7,612 nt of DNA from Geoglobus sp. (GCA_027019885.1 JALUWC010000459.1:1-7612); one strand, 5' to 3'. Positions 1-7,310 are shown, numbered from the stretch's first letter. Numbers and translations: made by a program. Notes: generated by a model from the sequence alone, not told the origin.

Positions 1-136
1 GAACACTGCCAAATCCTCCGCGAAATTTGTTGCCGAGCCAGTAGGGTAGTTTGTATCCATTGGGGAAGTTTAAAGTTGCTTTGAGTTTTGTGAGTTTTAG
101 GGAGAAATTTTGGGATGAAAGGTGATTTACCCTCAT
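1..136 (-). CDS. cas6: Cas6 crRNA-processing endoribonuclease, N-terminal fragment (runs off window)
   Basis: This open frame starts at ATG 136-134 and has no stop to the window edge, giving 45 residues. It contains the segment LPYWLGNKFRGGFG at residues 30-43. This matches the N-terminal Cas6 pattern of a hydrophobic beta strand followed by LP-x-x-x-G-x-x-x-R-G-x-FG, where the first ferredoxin-like fold turns into its helix. Cas6 cuts pre-crRNA within the repeats to make mature guides. The start lies 4 nt after the stop of the csa3-like frame (TAA, GAGC, ATG), so it is the next gene of the same operon. No strong Shine-Dalgarno is visible, only a weak GGGTAAG, so translation may be coupled to the gene before it. 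The catalytic residues and C-terminal RNA-binding half are outside the window. The family call rests on this short motif and on the cas context. The frame itself is clear. Confidence 0.72.
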   Translation of the reverse strand, partial: MRVNHLSSQNFSLKLTKLKATLNFPNGYKLPYWLGNKFRGGFGSV

Positions 137-140
137 GCTC

Positions 141-551
141 TTACCCAGAAAGCAATGATTCGATTACAATCTCTCCAATATCTGTTATTTCGTAGTGTGC
201 TGGCCAATCTTCTATTTTTCTGACTAAACCAGATTCTTCAAGAGATAAGAGGTGTCTGCTAATAGTGCTTCTGTCTTTTTCTACAAATCTCTCTATCTCT
301 TCAGGAGTGTGTTTACCTTTTTTAATCGCTAGCAAGACATCCATCTTAGCTCTTGTTAGTGACTTAAATGTGGTGAGGCTAATACGAGGTACATCTACTC
401 TCATTCCTGTACTTTCAGCAGTACTAGACAAATACACATTTCTTTTTGGGACAAGTACTGAGGCTATGCCCATAATCACACAGAAAATCCTCAAACCTCC
501 AACTGCATCGATATACACCTCACCCTCCCATTCTTTGATGTGAGATATCAA
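141..551 (-). CDS. C-terminal half of Csa3-like regulator: rest of CARF plus winged helix-turn-helix
   Basis: This frame of up to 136 codons can begin at TTG 551-549. The bases before it (570-552) contain no Shine-Dalgarno, so independent initiation looks poor. Its first 40 residues continue the CARF domain (VYIDAVGGLRIF at about 12-23, then a hydrophobic helix CVIMGIASVLV). Its last 70 residues form a winged helix-turn-helix: helix AKMDVLLAIKKG, helix TPEEIERFV, recognition helix DRSTISRHLLSLEESGLV, and a wing KIEDWPAHYEITDIG. This resembles archaeal MarR/ArsR-like wHTH units as found in Csa3. The frame is free of further stops, so the DNA-binding half is intact. Later in-frame ATGs could give a shorter DNA-binding peptide, but I see no convincing ribosome binding site for them. 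Confidence 0.55.
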   Translation of the reverse strand: MISHIKEWEGEVYIDAVGGLRIFCVIMGIASVLVPKRNVYLSSTAESTGMRVDVPRISLTTFKSLTRAKMDVLLAIKKGKHTPEEIERFVEKDRSTISRHLLSLEESGLVRKIEDWPAHYEITDIGEIVIESLLSG

Positions 552-563
552 TGTGATGAGAGA

Positions 564-800
564 TTACAATGGTGATTGCTCGTCAAGTTCGAGAATTTCC
601 AGCTCTATTTTGTACCCCCTTGTGTTTAACTCAGATAAAAGAAGATCGATCCTTTTTATGGCTTCTTCATTTCGCTCATTTCTGTTTTTGGGAACAATTA
701 GGACAACAGAATCCCTTCTACCAAATCCTCTATCCAATAAACTTCCAAGAAAGTTCGTTACGTCGAATCCTAAACTTATGTAAAGACGTTTTTCAGACAT
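564..800 (-). CDS. N-terminal half of the CARF domain of a split Csa3-like regulator
   Basis: This 78-residue frame starts at ATG 800-798, inside the last 25 bp of cas3'. A GGTGAT Shine-Dalgarno-like element at 814-809 sits 8 nt upstream. The sequence YISLGFDVTNFL near the start and RRDSVVLIVPKN at about 28-39 give the beta-alpha-beta opening of a CARF Rossmann fold, followed by a charged helix (about 41-61) and a third strand (KIELEIL, 64-70). It ends at TAA after SPL, where Csa3 homologues would continue into the helix before the glycine-rich strand. It contains no DNA-binding part. If translated as it stands it would be an incomplete fold, stable only if it associates with the downstream half. 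Confidence 0.6.
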   Translation of the reverse strand: MSEKRLYISLGFDVTNFLGSLLDRGFGRRDSVVLIVPKNRNERNEEAIKRIDLLLSELNTRGYKIELEILELDEQSPL

Positions 801-2743
801 ATATAAGCATCACCACCGAGCACAACATAACCGGGTAGATTTCCTTTTTTCGCCCTTAAATGCGAGAATCTCCAGTCTGGAACTCTTTGGACGAAATATG
901 CTGGTAACCCTTCGATCAGATCTTCTATCGCTGTGTTGACATCCTCGTCCCACTCAGACAATACTTTGAATTCATTTCTTTTTAATTGAAAAACGTCTTT
1001 GGTTGATCTTTCAAGTTTGATAACTAAATGATTGCTGAAATTGATGTCATTGATTATAAAAACAGGTACGGATGTGTCGAGTCTTTCCATCACTCTGAGC
1101 CATTTTGGTTTTTCATACTCCATGTCTATTGCTTTTATCACTTCAACTTCTGTTTTCTCGAGATTGTTTAAAGAAATCAAACTAAATTGACGGTATTCCT
1201 TGTAAAACACAGGTACGAAAGGTATACCACCTCTTGGAAATATTCTTGACAGTGTTATCATTTCCTTCGCAAATCTAATTTTCCCTTTTTGTAGAAGTTT
1301 ATTCAGCGTGATTTTCAAAACTTCAACATCTATTTTTGGATTGATGCTGTCAGATGCTGCAAAATCTTTTATTTTACAATAAACTTCTTTTAATTTCTCA
1401 AATTCAAAATCGTCTCTGCCATAAATCCTTTTTAAAAGATAGATAAGCGATGAGACATAGGAGAGGTACAGTGTAACCCCAGACTCTGAATTCTTTAATT
1501 CTGAGTAATATCGTGGTACAGGTAACGTTCTCCAGATTAGCCTCTCAAAATCTCTAAAAGAGATGTTATTGCTCTTAACCGCTTTTTTAAAAGATTTGTA
1601 GTCGTATATTGGAAGAATGACTTTCGCAACTCCCTCTCTGTGCCTCCCAATTCTACCCAATCTCTGCAGGAATGTTGGAGCATTATTTGCTTCGAAAATT
1701 AGCCCTTCCTTATCAAAATCTATACCAACTTCGATGGAGCTTGTCCCTACGACAATACCTCTGTCTCGCATTTCGTCTCTGACTTCCTTGGGGACAAAGC
1801 CATGGATCTTGCCAACGTTCTCACCAGTGAGATTCTCGATTTTTCTTGCGACCTTTTCGGCAAACACAACGGAATTAACTATACAAAGCAAATCTTTGCA
1901 ATGTTCAAATAATTTAACTGCCTCTATTACATATTCTTCGGCATGCCCTTCTTTTGATAAATATGGCTCGTCTGTAAAACTGAGGAATTCAAGCTGTGTT
2001 TCGTATCTCACGATTCTCCCTGTTCCCTCTTTAGCTTCTACAACTGTGTTGTCAGAGTCGAGCGATGAAAAAATGGCGTTTAAAGTTTTGGTATGAGTGG
2101 CACTCGAGATCATTATATGATCTACTTTGTTCTCAAGAGTTTTAAGGCTAAAAAGCAAGGAAAAAAACATTGTTCCCCAGTACATATGTAACTCATCCAC
2201 TGCAATGAAAGATGTGGTCTTTATAAGATCATGAAGACTCAACTCAGACCTGTGATAATTCCCCCTGACAAGATTATAAAGAAAATCAATATTCGAGAGA
2301 ATCAGTAACTTGGAGTCCAGTGTCTCAGGCAATAAAAGCACCTCTCTAATAACGCTGCCCTTGGACCTATCTCTTGCAAGATATTCGAGATATTGTCCAT
2401 TAACAGGCCAAACAAGAACCTCTGCTTTATCCACTTTTAAATTATCGTTTTCGACATTTATGAACCCGCAATGATAATTTAGAGCTTTTAATAGATTCAC
2501 GAAAGATCTGAATTGATCATCGAGAAGTTCATTGGTTGGATAAAGGAATAAGGCAGTATTCCCTCTATCTATCGAATCGAGCCCTTTTTTTAGGATTGCA
2601 AGTGTTTTGCCACTTCCTGTAGGTGCATTTATTGAAATTACTTTCTCGCTACTCTCTAAAACTTCTCTCTGGTACTCCATGAATCTAATGTTTCCTTTTC
2701 TTGAACTGGAGAAGGGTAATTCAAGATGTTCTACTGTTATCAT
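776..2743 (-). CDS. cas3: Type I-D Cas3' helicase (superfamily 2, no HD domain)
   Basis: This 655-residue DNA helicase/translocase is recruited after the type I-D complex forms an R-loop and unwinds the target strand. The SF2 motifs are visible in order: a Q-like residue in MEYQ (22-25), Walker A NAPTGSGKT (39-47, K46), motif Ia YPTNELLDDQ (68-77), Walker B DELH (183-186), motif III SSAT (213-216), motif V GTSSIEVGIDFD (333-344) and motif VI QRLGRIGR (360-367). No N-terminal HD nuclease is present: the Walker A begins within 40 residues of the start. This is the I-D arrangement, in which the HD domain sits on Cas10d. The start ATG 2743-2741 overlaps the csc1 stop as ATGA, with GGAG 9 nt upstream (2756-2753). 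The accessory C-terminal region (about 400-655) has no motif I can name. Confidence 0.93.
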   Translation of the reverse strand: MITVEHLELPFSSSRKGNIRFMEYQREVLESSEKVISINAPTGSGKTLAILKKGLDSIDRGNTALFLYPTNELLDDQFRSFVNLLKALNYHCGFINVENDNLKVDKAEVLVWPVNGQYLEYLARDRSKGSVIREVLLLPETLDSKLLILSNIDFLYNLVRGNYHRSELSLHDLIKTTSFIAVDELHMYWGTMFFSLLFSLKTLENKVDHIMISSATHTKTLNAIFSSLDSDNTVVEAKEGTGRIVRYETQLEFLSFTDEPYLSKEGHAEEYVIEAVKLFEHCKDLLCIVNSVVFAEKVARKIENLTGENVGKIHGFVPKEVRDEMRDRGIVVGTSSIEVGIDFDKEGLIFEANNAPTFLQRLGRIGRHREGVAKVILPIYDYKSFKKAVKSNNISFRDFERLIWRTLPVPRYYSELKNSESGVTLYLSYVSSLIYLLKRIYGRDDFEFEKLKEVYCKIKDFAASDSINPKIDVEVLKITLNKLLQKGKIRFAKEMITLSRIFPRGGIPFVPVFYKEYRQFSLISLNNLEKTEVEVIKAIDMEYEKPKWLRVMERLDTSVPVFIINDINFSNHLVIKLERSTKDVFQLKRNEFKVLSEWDEDVNTAIEDLIEGLPAYFVQRVPDWRFSHLRAKKGNLPGYVVLGGDAYICLKNVFT

Positions 2744-3414
2744 CTAAATACACTCCTGAACAGTTCTCTATCTGGAACCGCAATCACATGTTTCCTGTTT
2801 CCGTTAAATGCTATTATGTATTCACCCTCAGCAATAACATTATCAAACAATCTTATAGGTATGATCGGGATTTCGGTGCCCTCGATCATCACGAACTCTG
2901 GGTGCATGTGTCTCGGATTAATCGGGTGAGTGGGTCTAAACTTCCCCCGCTTCTTTTCTTTTACTGAGAGCTTTTGGTATTTTACTCTGCAAATGCAACT
3001 CTTTTTGCCCAATCTTATCACTCCCGGTCCCTTACCACCGATAGTATAGAAGTACAATCTTGTTTTTGGAGGGAATCTGAGATAAGCCCCAAATTTTGGA
3101 AACGCTTTTTTTACCCTAACATCCTCCATTTTAAACGCCAAGCTTTCATCAACTGCATTATAAGATATTTTTACCTTAGTTGTTGCGGATGAATTGAACA
3201 TTTTTGCAGGTGTAACGTAAATGGAGAATTTCTCCCAGTCTTCTTCATAATGAGGTGTAGTACCAGATACGACCCTATTAACCTTCGAAAAAGTGTTAAT
3301 AGCGTACAACAATGCAGTGTTACTAATGTATCCTTCGCTAATACCAGTCTTCAGTTCTCTTGTAACAAAAAATAGAAAATCGTGAGTTTCAAGAGTTGCT
3401 AGATATACATCCAT
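2740..3414 (-). CDS. csc1: Type I-D Cas5 subunit Csc1
   Basis: This 224-residue Cas5-group RAMP protein would bind the 5' handle of the crRNA and cap the Csc2 filament, next to Cas10d and the PAM. Evidence is the Csc1-like N-terminus (LETHDFLFFVTREL at 8-21, then a helix SNTALLYAIN at 31-40), the family segment GVIRLGKKSCICRV at 131-144, and a proline-rich PTHPINP turn at 161-167. A hydrophobic C-terminal part follows. Position between csc2 and cas3' also fits the I-D gene order. AAGGTGA at 3427-3421 lies 6 nt before ATG 3414, a good ribosome site that fixes the start. The gene overlaps cas3' by ATGA. Two cysteines (C140, C142) stand in the RLGK segment, a spot where other members I recall have non-cysteine residues. 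I attach no function to them. Confidence 0.9.
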   Translation of the reverse strand: MDVYLATLETHDFLFFVTRELKTGISEGYISNTALLYAINTFSKVNRVVSGTTPHYEEDWEKFSIYVTPAKMFNSSATTKVKISYNAVDESLAFKMEDVRVKKAFPKFGAYLRFPPKTRLYFYTIGGKGPGVIRLGKKSCICRVKYQKLSVKEKKRGKFRPTHPINPRHMHPEFVMIEGTEIPIIPIRLFDNVIAEGEYIIAFNGNRKHVIAVPDRELFRSVFR

Positions 3415-3420
3415 ATTTTG

Positions 3421-3427
3421 TCACCTT
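3421..3427 (-). promoter_or_regulatory. Shine-Dalgarno of csc1 in the 26-bp csc2-csc1 gap
   Basis: AAGGTGA lies 6 nt before ATG 3414 in the only true intergenic gap of the effector genes. No TATA box or terminator is convincing in this gap, so it looks like an ordinary spacer within the operon. Confidence 0.7.
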
Positions 3428-3440
3428 ATTTTTTATCACT

Positions 3441-4415
3441 TTACTTGGACTTCTTTGCTTCCTCACTTGCTTTATCGTTGAAGTCTTTTGCTATTCTCAT
3501 AAATTCCTCCAAAAACTCTTTGTTGACTTCAAATTGCTTTACACCTTCAATCAACTCTTTAACTTCCTCAGGTTTAAGAACTCTTGTAACGTTTACACTC
3601 GAAGCCTCTTTTGAGTATTTTTTCAATATCTTATATACTGTGGTTATTGGATCATTTTGCCATTCGGCATCGCACAGCTCAAGATTTAGTTCAAGTGGAG
3701 TTATAACTTCCTCGAATCCTGCAACAACACCAACTATGTAATTAACGGTGTCTCCTTTAACCCTCGTTTCTGCTCCATACGATTTTGTGGCAAGCAGAGT
3801 TTTCAGATACCAGAGCAACTCGTGCCATGTAACAGAATTAAGAGTGACTACTGATGGGAAGTTTGCTATCGGCCTAACGTTCTCGGTGTAGCCTAAAGCC
3901 TGTCCCGTTGATTGCGTTGCAGGGTCAACCGCATTGAATGTTATGAGCTCAGATATCCTTTCGTATGGCTCTATACTGTACGCACTGCTATACTCAATCC
4001 TGTGTTTGATGTTCCACCTATCCGCACCTCTTCCACCCTCTGTCGAAACTGCGCCGAACAAAACGCATCTCGGGCACATTCTGCACAGGTTATCTTTCAA
4101 TCTACATTCTTTTACCACATCATCCAACTTTACTCCCTCTTTCTCTGCAAACGTTCTGAAGAGGGTTGTGTAATTTCTGTTCTCTGGTGCTTTCTGCTTT
4201 GAGGCAAGCATCACTACCTTCAGAACTGGCTCCGGATCGCTGGCACTCTTAGGCAGTGTGACTATGTTGAGCTCTCGGGTTTCCTCAGTTCTAAAAACAG
4301 TAAAATCGTGTGTCTGTCTTATAGTTACAATCTGGATCGTTTTTGCCGTTCTCAGTAAGGGGATTTCGCCAACGAAATAGTCAACAAGTGGACTGAGAAA
4401 TTCAGGCATTTCCAT
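3441..4415 (-). CDS. csc2: Type I-D Cas7 backbone subunit Csc2
   Basis: Csc2 is the Cas7-like protein that forms the helical crRNA-binding backbone of the I-D complex. I place the start at ATG 4415-4413 (324 residues) because GGAGGTGA (4428-4421) is a near-perfect Shine-Dalgarno. A longer frame could begin at GTG 4424-4422, but that codon lies inside the Shine-Dalgarno. Family signs are a cysteine cluster CRMCPRCVLFGAV at residues 111-123, with a further C104, which matches the zinc-binding region of characterised Csc2. They also include a glycine-rich stretch STEGGRGADRW (124-134), the segment DPATQSTGQALGYTENVRP (164-182), and a charged helical C-terminus. The gene overlaps the preceding small-subunit gene by 14 bp and is followed by csc1 after 26 bp. 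The order is as in other I-D loci. Confidence 0.93.
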   Translation of the reverse strand: MEMPEFLSPLVDYFVGEIPLLRTAKTIQIVTIRQTHDFTVFRTEETRELNIVTLPKSASDPEPVLKVVMLASKQKAPENRNYTTLFRTFAEKEGVKLDDVVKECRLKDNLCRMCPRCVLFGAVSTEGGRGADRWNIKHRIEYSSAYSIEPYERISELITFNAVDPATQSTGQALGYTENVRPIANFPSVVTLNSVTWHELLWYLKTLLATKSYGAETRVKGDTVNYIVGVVAGFEEVITPLELNLELCDAEWQNDPITTVYKILKKYSKEASSVNVTRVLKPEEVKELIEGVKQFEVNKEFLEEFMRIAKDFNDKASEEAKKSK

Positions 4416-4830
4416 CTTTATCACCTCCCAACACTATTCTCTCCATTTTGTTCTTGTAAACAGCGTAATCGATCTCCCTCATCAGCCTTACCCACATTCT
4501 CACATTCACTTTTGCCCTGAGTTCCTCAAGTTTGGAAAGAGCATTCTCCAGCTTTTTCACACCTTCAGAGCTTATCCGTTTTCTTGAAGTGTTGTTGTGC
4601 ACGTTTATCACGTATCCTATTAGCGCGTCTTTATTCTCAAATCTGCCACTTTCGAGAATGCTGATAAGCTTTCCAACTGGTCCCATAACACTATGCTTCG
4701 CAAAGCTCATACGCTCAGGGATGAATTCCATCAGGTATTCCGAAAGTTCCTGGATTATTTCATCCATCAACCCCCTTACTTCCTTTACATTCACATCCTC
4801 CTTCTCAACCATTTTTACAGGCATCCTCAA
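4402..4830 (-). CDS. cas11d: Small helical protein, proposed stand-alone Cas11d small subunit of type I-D
   Basis: The protein has 142 residues from TTG 4830, or 140 from ATG 4824. It lies between cas10d and csc2. AAAGGAGGTG at 4845-4836 is a strong ribosome site inside the end of cas10d. It lies 5 nt before the TTG and 11 nt before the ATG, so spacing favours TTG. The protein is basic and almost wholly helical. Numbered from the ATG, predicted helices fall at about 15-38, 45-59, 64-75, 86-105 and 107-125, with no signal peptide or membrane segment. Size, helical content and position suit a Cas11-type small subunit that lines the complex and contacts target DNA. In described I-D systems Cas11d is made from an internal start in the cas10d 3' end. 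Here cas10d is 827 aa, and the two proteins together (about 969 aa) approach the length I recall for fused Cas10d. The role is inferred; I recognise no diagnostic motif. Confidence 0.68.
   Translation of the reverse strand: MRMPVKMVEKEDVNVKEVRGLMDEIIQELSEYLMEFIPERMSFAKHSVMGPVGKLISILESGRFENKDALIGYVINVHNNTSRKRISSEGVKKLENALSKLEELRAKVNVRMWVRLMREIDYAVYKNKMERIVLGGDKDGNA
4421..4428 (-). promoter_or_regulatory. Shine-Dalgarno that decides the csc2 start
   Basis: GGAGGTGA stands five bases before ATG 4415, or 8 nt counted from the GGAGG core. The alternative GTG codon at 4424 is part of this element, so it is an unlikely start. Confidence 0.8.
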
Positions 4831-7310
4831 TCTCCCACCTCCTTTAAAATTCTAAAAATTTCTTGCAGCCTCTTCTTTGACATTTTATTACCAGATAGAT
4901 GGACAATTTTATGGAGTATCTCTCCCGATCTCATTTTAGTTAGTTCGTAGAGCGTATTGGAACCCGATCCAAGCTTTGAAAGCTCTCTTTCAAGTAGCAA
5001 CAATGCTGCAATCTTTCTCATAAGTTTCTCTGAATGGTGGAAAGGTATCCAGCCATCGGACAAGTATGCCATCACGAAATCTCGTACTCCGAGTTTGATT
5101 GGAAAACTTACAGCTCCCTTGGGAGTTTCAATGTTGATAATTGAAAGAGGTATCTCGGAGATCAAAACTGAAGCAGCAAACATTCTCGAGATTATCAGAG
5201 CTGCAAAAAGTTTTCTCATTAGGTTTACAGTCTCAGACTCGGTTTGCTTGCCCAATCTCTCAAACAATAGAACCACGTAATTGCTGGAAAGGATTACAGC
5301 GATTTTCTTGCCTTGGATAACCTTTTCAAGGTCAAAGATGTTTATAATTTTTCCATCTCCTTTCAGAGCAAGTTCAACGACTTCTTCCACACTTTCAACG
5401 TTCAATCCTTCCACTTTTGCAAATTCTATGATGTCAACCCCGTATTCTTCCAGAACATTGTTTATCGCCTCTCTGATTTTTTTATTCTTTTTGGCATTTT
5501 TAACAGTTTCACGAAATACATCTGCGTAAGATCTTGAAGAGACTTTTTCAAAGTTGCCATCCAGTACTATTTCTGCCCAGCTGTAGAGATCGTAGATTGA
5601 AGGCATGTCTGAGACACTTATTCTGCTAAACTCTAACTTCCGTTTGGCCTCTCCCCAGAACAAATCGTTGAGGTTTGTTGCAATAACGCACTGCGGGATT
5701 ACATAAAAAGCTTCCGCGGAAGCCATAATGAGAGATCTCAATTTTGCCTCCAATTCGCAAACAGTGCAGTACTTCAGCTTGTTCGTCCCACCAATTGTGC
5801 TCCCACCTGATAAAAGATTTGAAAAACTCTCCGTGCCATCCCCTACGAGCGATTTGACAGCAGACTTTGCTGCTTTACCGCCACATAGTGGGCAAACGGG
5901 CGTCCCTTTTTTCTTTCCTTTTAGATATGTTTCGTAAGAATTTACCCAGTCCGACCCGGCTATTTTTGGTTTACTAAGCTCTGAGAGCAAGAGTTGTATT
6001 GTTGTAGGATTCGTTAGTGGTAAATCGATCTTTCTGACACTTTTAATTGCATTGACTGTTGACTTTTTGAATATTTCAATCGTTTTGTTGATCGTCTCTT
6101 CTCGCTTATATGCATCCAAGTTAAGGTTTTTGAGGAATTTATCGACATTTTGAATAACTTGGATGAAAGGTGAAGTGTGTTTTGGAGCAGAGCTGACCAA
6201 TGTTTCAACATCAATTCCGGAGTTTCTCAAGTTCTCCCTTATCTTCTCGTGCAACTTTTTATCAATTTTTTCCGCCTCATTAAGTACTGCAGCACCCATC
6301 ATTAATAAATATCTCATTGAGCTGTACAGCTTGTAGAGAGTATTGTATTCTGAAATATTCAACCCAGGTTTTAAAGTTTTGAGAGCTTCAATTGCTTTTT
6401 TGTCGGTTGGTTTTAGATCTTTTGGTTTCGAGATAGATGGCATTGAACCGATATAATCCCAAAATGCAATGGCAGTCTTGTCATTAAGGAAAACAAACTC
6501 AGGTGCTTTTATGTATGTGTGCTGGAAACTACCGAAGGCAGCGGAACCGATTTGGTCTGGGTCGAGACTGTCGATAAATTCTTCGAACTCATTTACCATT
6601 TGGGTGAGAAGCTCATCGTAATCAACCACGAATTTCCCATTTCCAATGTAAACAGTTCCGTCTATTGTGGATAGAATCGGAATCCATCCATCTTTTTCAA
6701 CCACTTTCTGAACGGCTCTGTGCAGTAATTGGGTGGAGATTCCTCTTACCACTGATACCTTGTGGTACTCAAGCGTGAGAGGTTTAGCAAGCTTGGAAAT
6801 CGATGAGTTTTTGACTTCATCCAAATTTTTTATGCCAGCAAGACGGTCCGCAAACCTTAGTATTTTATCAATCTTTCTGCTGACTGGTTTACTCGACAGA
6901 AATTCCTCAAAATCTGAAGCGCTAGGATATTCCATCTGTATGCCTAGATCAATAGCTTTCTCTATCTCATTTTCGTTAAGCTCCAACCATGACAAAGCTT
7001 TTTTCACATCTTCCCTTCCTTTGAGCCTTTTTGGCAAATCGTCAAGCTTACCGCTTGCCATTTTTTTAGCAATATCTTCATCACTCTTTGAAAAATCGTG
7101 AACAAAAAGTGCTCCCATGATGACTTTCTTTTCGTGTTCCGTGAACTCAAGTATCTCATATGACTCGTATGCCGCAATTAGTCTATCTGCAATGGACATT
7201 GCATTTATTATGTGGTTAAAAAGAGTTGTTCGGGAGTCGGGTTTTGCTGGTATCAACTCCCAACCAAGTTCCTTTGCAACTCCAATAGCCTTTGTTATCA
7301 GTTCTTCCAT
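4827..7310 (-). CDS. cas10d: Type I-D large subunit Cas10d (Csc3) with N-terminal HD nuclease domain
   Basis: This 827-residue large subunit of the I-D effector cuts DNA through its HD domain. Visible parts are the HD domain at about 1-160, with H33 (LFNHIINAMSIADRL), the H71-D72 pair (GALFVHDFSKSDED) and D155 (RFADRLAG). A polymerase-like/helical middle follows, then a zinc finger formed by CPLC (473-476) and CTVC (515-518), and a helical C-terminus. No GGDD cyclase motif is present, as expected for Cas10d, so cyclic oligoadenylate synthesis by this protein is unlikely. ATG 7310 is the first gene of the operon and has no Shine-Dalgarno, but TATA-like boxes sit 23-31 bp upstream, consistent with a leaderless start. 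It ends in TGA 4829-4827 at the small-subunit gene. The length is short for the family as I recall it (often over 900), which fits loss or separation of the Cas11d part. Confidence 0.93.
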   Translation of the reverse strand: MEELITKAIGVAKELGWELIPAKPDSRTTLFNHIINAMSIADRLIAAYESYEILEFTEHEKKVIMGALFVHDFSKSDEDIAKKMASGKLDDLPKRLKGREDVKKALSWLELNENEIEKAIDLGIQMEYPSASDFEEFLSSKPVSRKIDKILRFADRLAGIKNLDEVKNSSISKLAKPLTLEYHKVSVVRGISTQLLHRAVQKVVEKDGWIPILSTIDGTVYIGNGKFVVDYDELLTQMVNEFEEFIDSLDPDQIGSAAFGSFQHTYIKAPEFVFLNDKTAIAFWDYIGSMPSISKPKDLKPTDKKAIEALKTLKPGLNISEYNTLYKLYSSMRYLLMMGAAVLNEAEKIDKKLHEKIRENLRNSGIDVETLVSSAPKHTSPFIQVIQNVDKFLKNLNLDAYKREETINKTIEIFKKSTVNAIKSVRKIDLPLTNPTTIQLLLSELSKPKIAGSDWVNSYETYLKGKKKGTPVCPLCGGKAAKSAVKSLVGDGTESFSNLLSGGSTIGGTNKLKYCTVCELEAKLRSLIMASAEAFYVIPQCVIATNLNDLFWGEAKRKLEFSRISVSDMPSIYDLYSWAEIVLDGNFEKVSSRSYADVFRETVKNAKKNKKIREAINNVLEEYGVDIIEFAKVEGLNVESVEEVVELALKGDGKIINIFDLEKVIQGKKIAVILSSNYVVLLFERLGKQTESETVNLMRKLFAALIISRMFAASVLISEIPLSIINIETPKGAVSFPIKLGVRDFVMAYLSDGWIPFHHSEKLMRKIAALLLLERELSKLGSGSNTLYELTKMRSGEILHKIVHLSGNKMSKKRLQEIFRILKEVGD
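4836..4845 (-). promoter_or_regulatory. Shine-Dalgarno for the small-subunit gene inside cas10d
   Basis: AAAGGAGGTG is a near-perfect anti-16S match lying in the last codons of cas10d. It shows that the small protein is initiated by its own ribosome site. Spacing is 5 nt to TTG 4830 and 11 nt to ATG 4824. Confidence 0.75.

Larger units (their letters stand above)
141..800 (-). pseudogene. csa3: csa3-like CARF-wHTH regulator interrupted by an in-frame TAA
   Basis: Two open frames (800-564 and 551-141) are in the same reading frame. They are separated only by TAA at 566-564 and four sense codons (S-L-I-T). Read through, they give about 219 codons, a usual size for Csa3 regulators. The order of parts is also that of Csa3: a Rossmann-like CARF start (YISLGFD at residues 7-13, VVLIVP at 32-37), the CARF glycine motif VYIDAVGGLR (95-104), a linker, and a winged helix-turn-helix at about 148-219. 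CARF domains bind cyclic oligoadenylates, and Csa3 proteins act as transcription factors for cas and adaptation genes. The stop falls inside the CARF domain, between the third beta/alpha unit and the GGLR strand, so neither half alone is a complete sensor. Possible explanations are a nonsense mutation, a sequencing error, or two peptides that reassemble. Confidence 0.78.

Noticed and set aside
1617..2096. Plus-strand open frame of 159 codons
   Set aside because: It lies wholly antisense to the helicase core of cas3', which carries all SF2 motifs. The plus-strand peptide is rich in Ser/Leu/Thr with no domain signs and no ribosome site.
4422..4424. GTG at 4424 as the csc2 start
   Set aside because: The codon is part of the GGAGGTGA ribosome site, and the ATG at 4415 is correctly spaced from it.
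6014..6214. Minus-strand open frame of 66 codons in another frame of cas10d
   Set aside because: It lies inside cas10d, which is continuous through the region, and it has no separate ribosome site of note or recognisable content.
6733..7101. Plus-strand open frame of 122 codons
   Set aside because: It is antisense to the HD domain region of cas10d. Its serine/leucine-rich composition is typical of a reverse-complement shadow.
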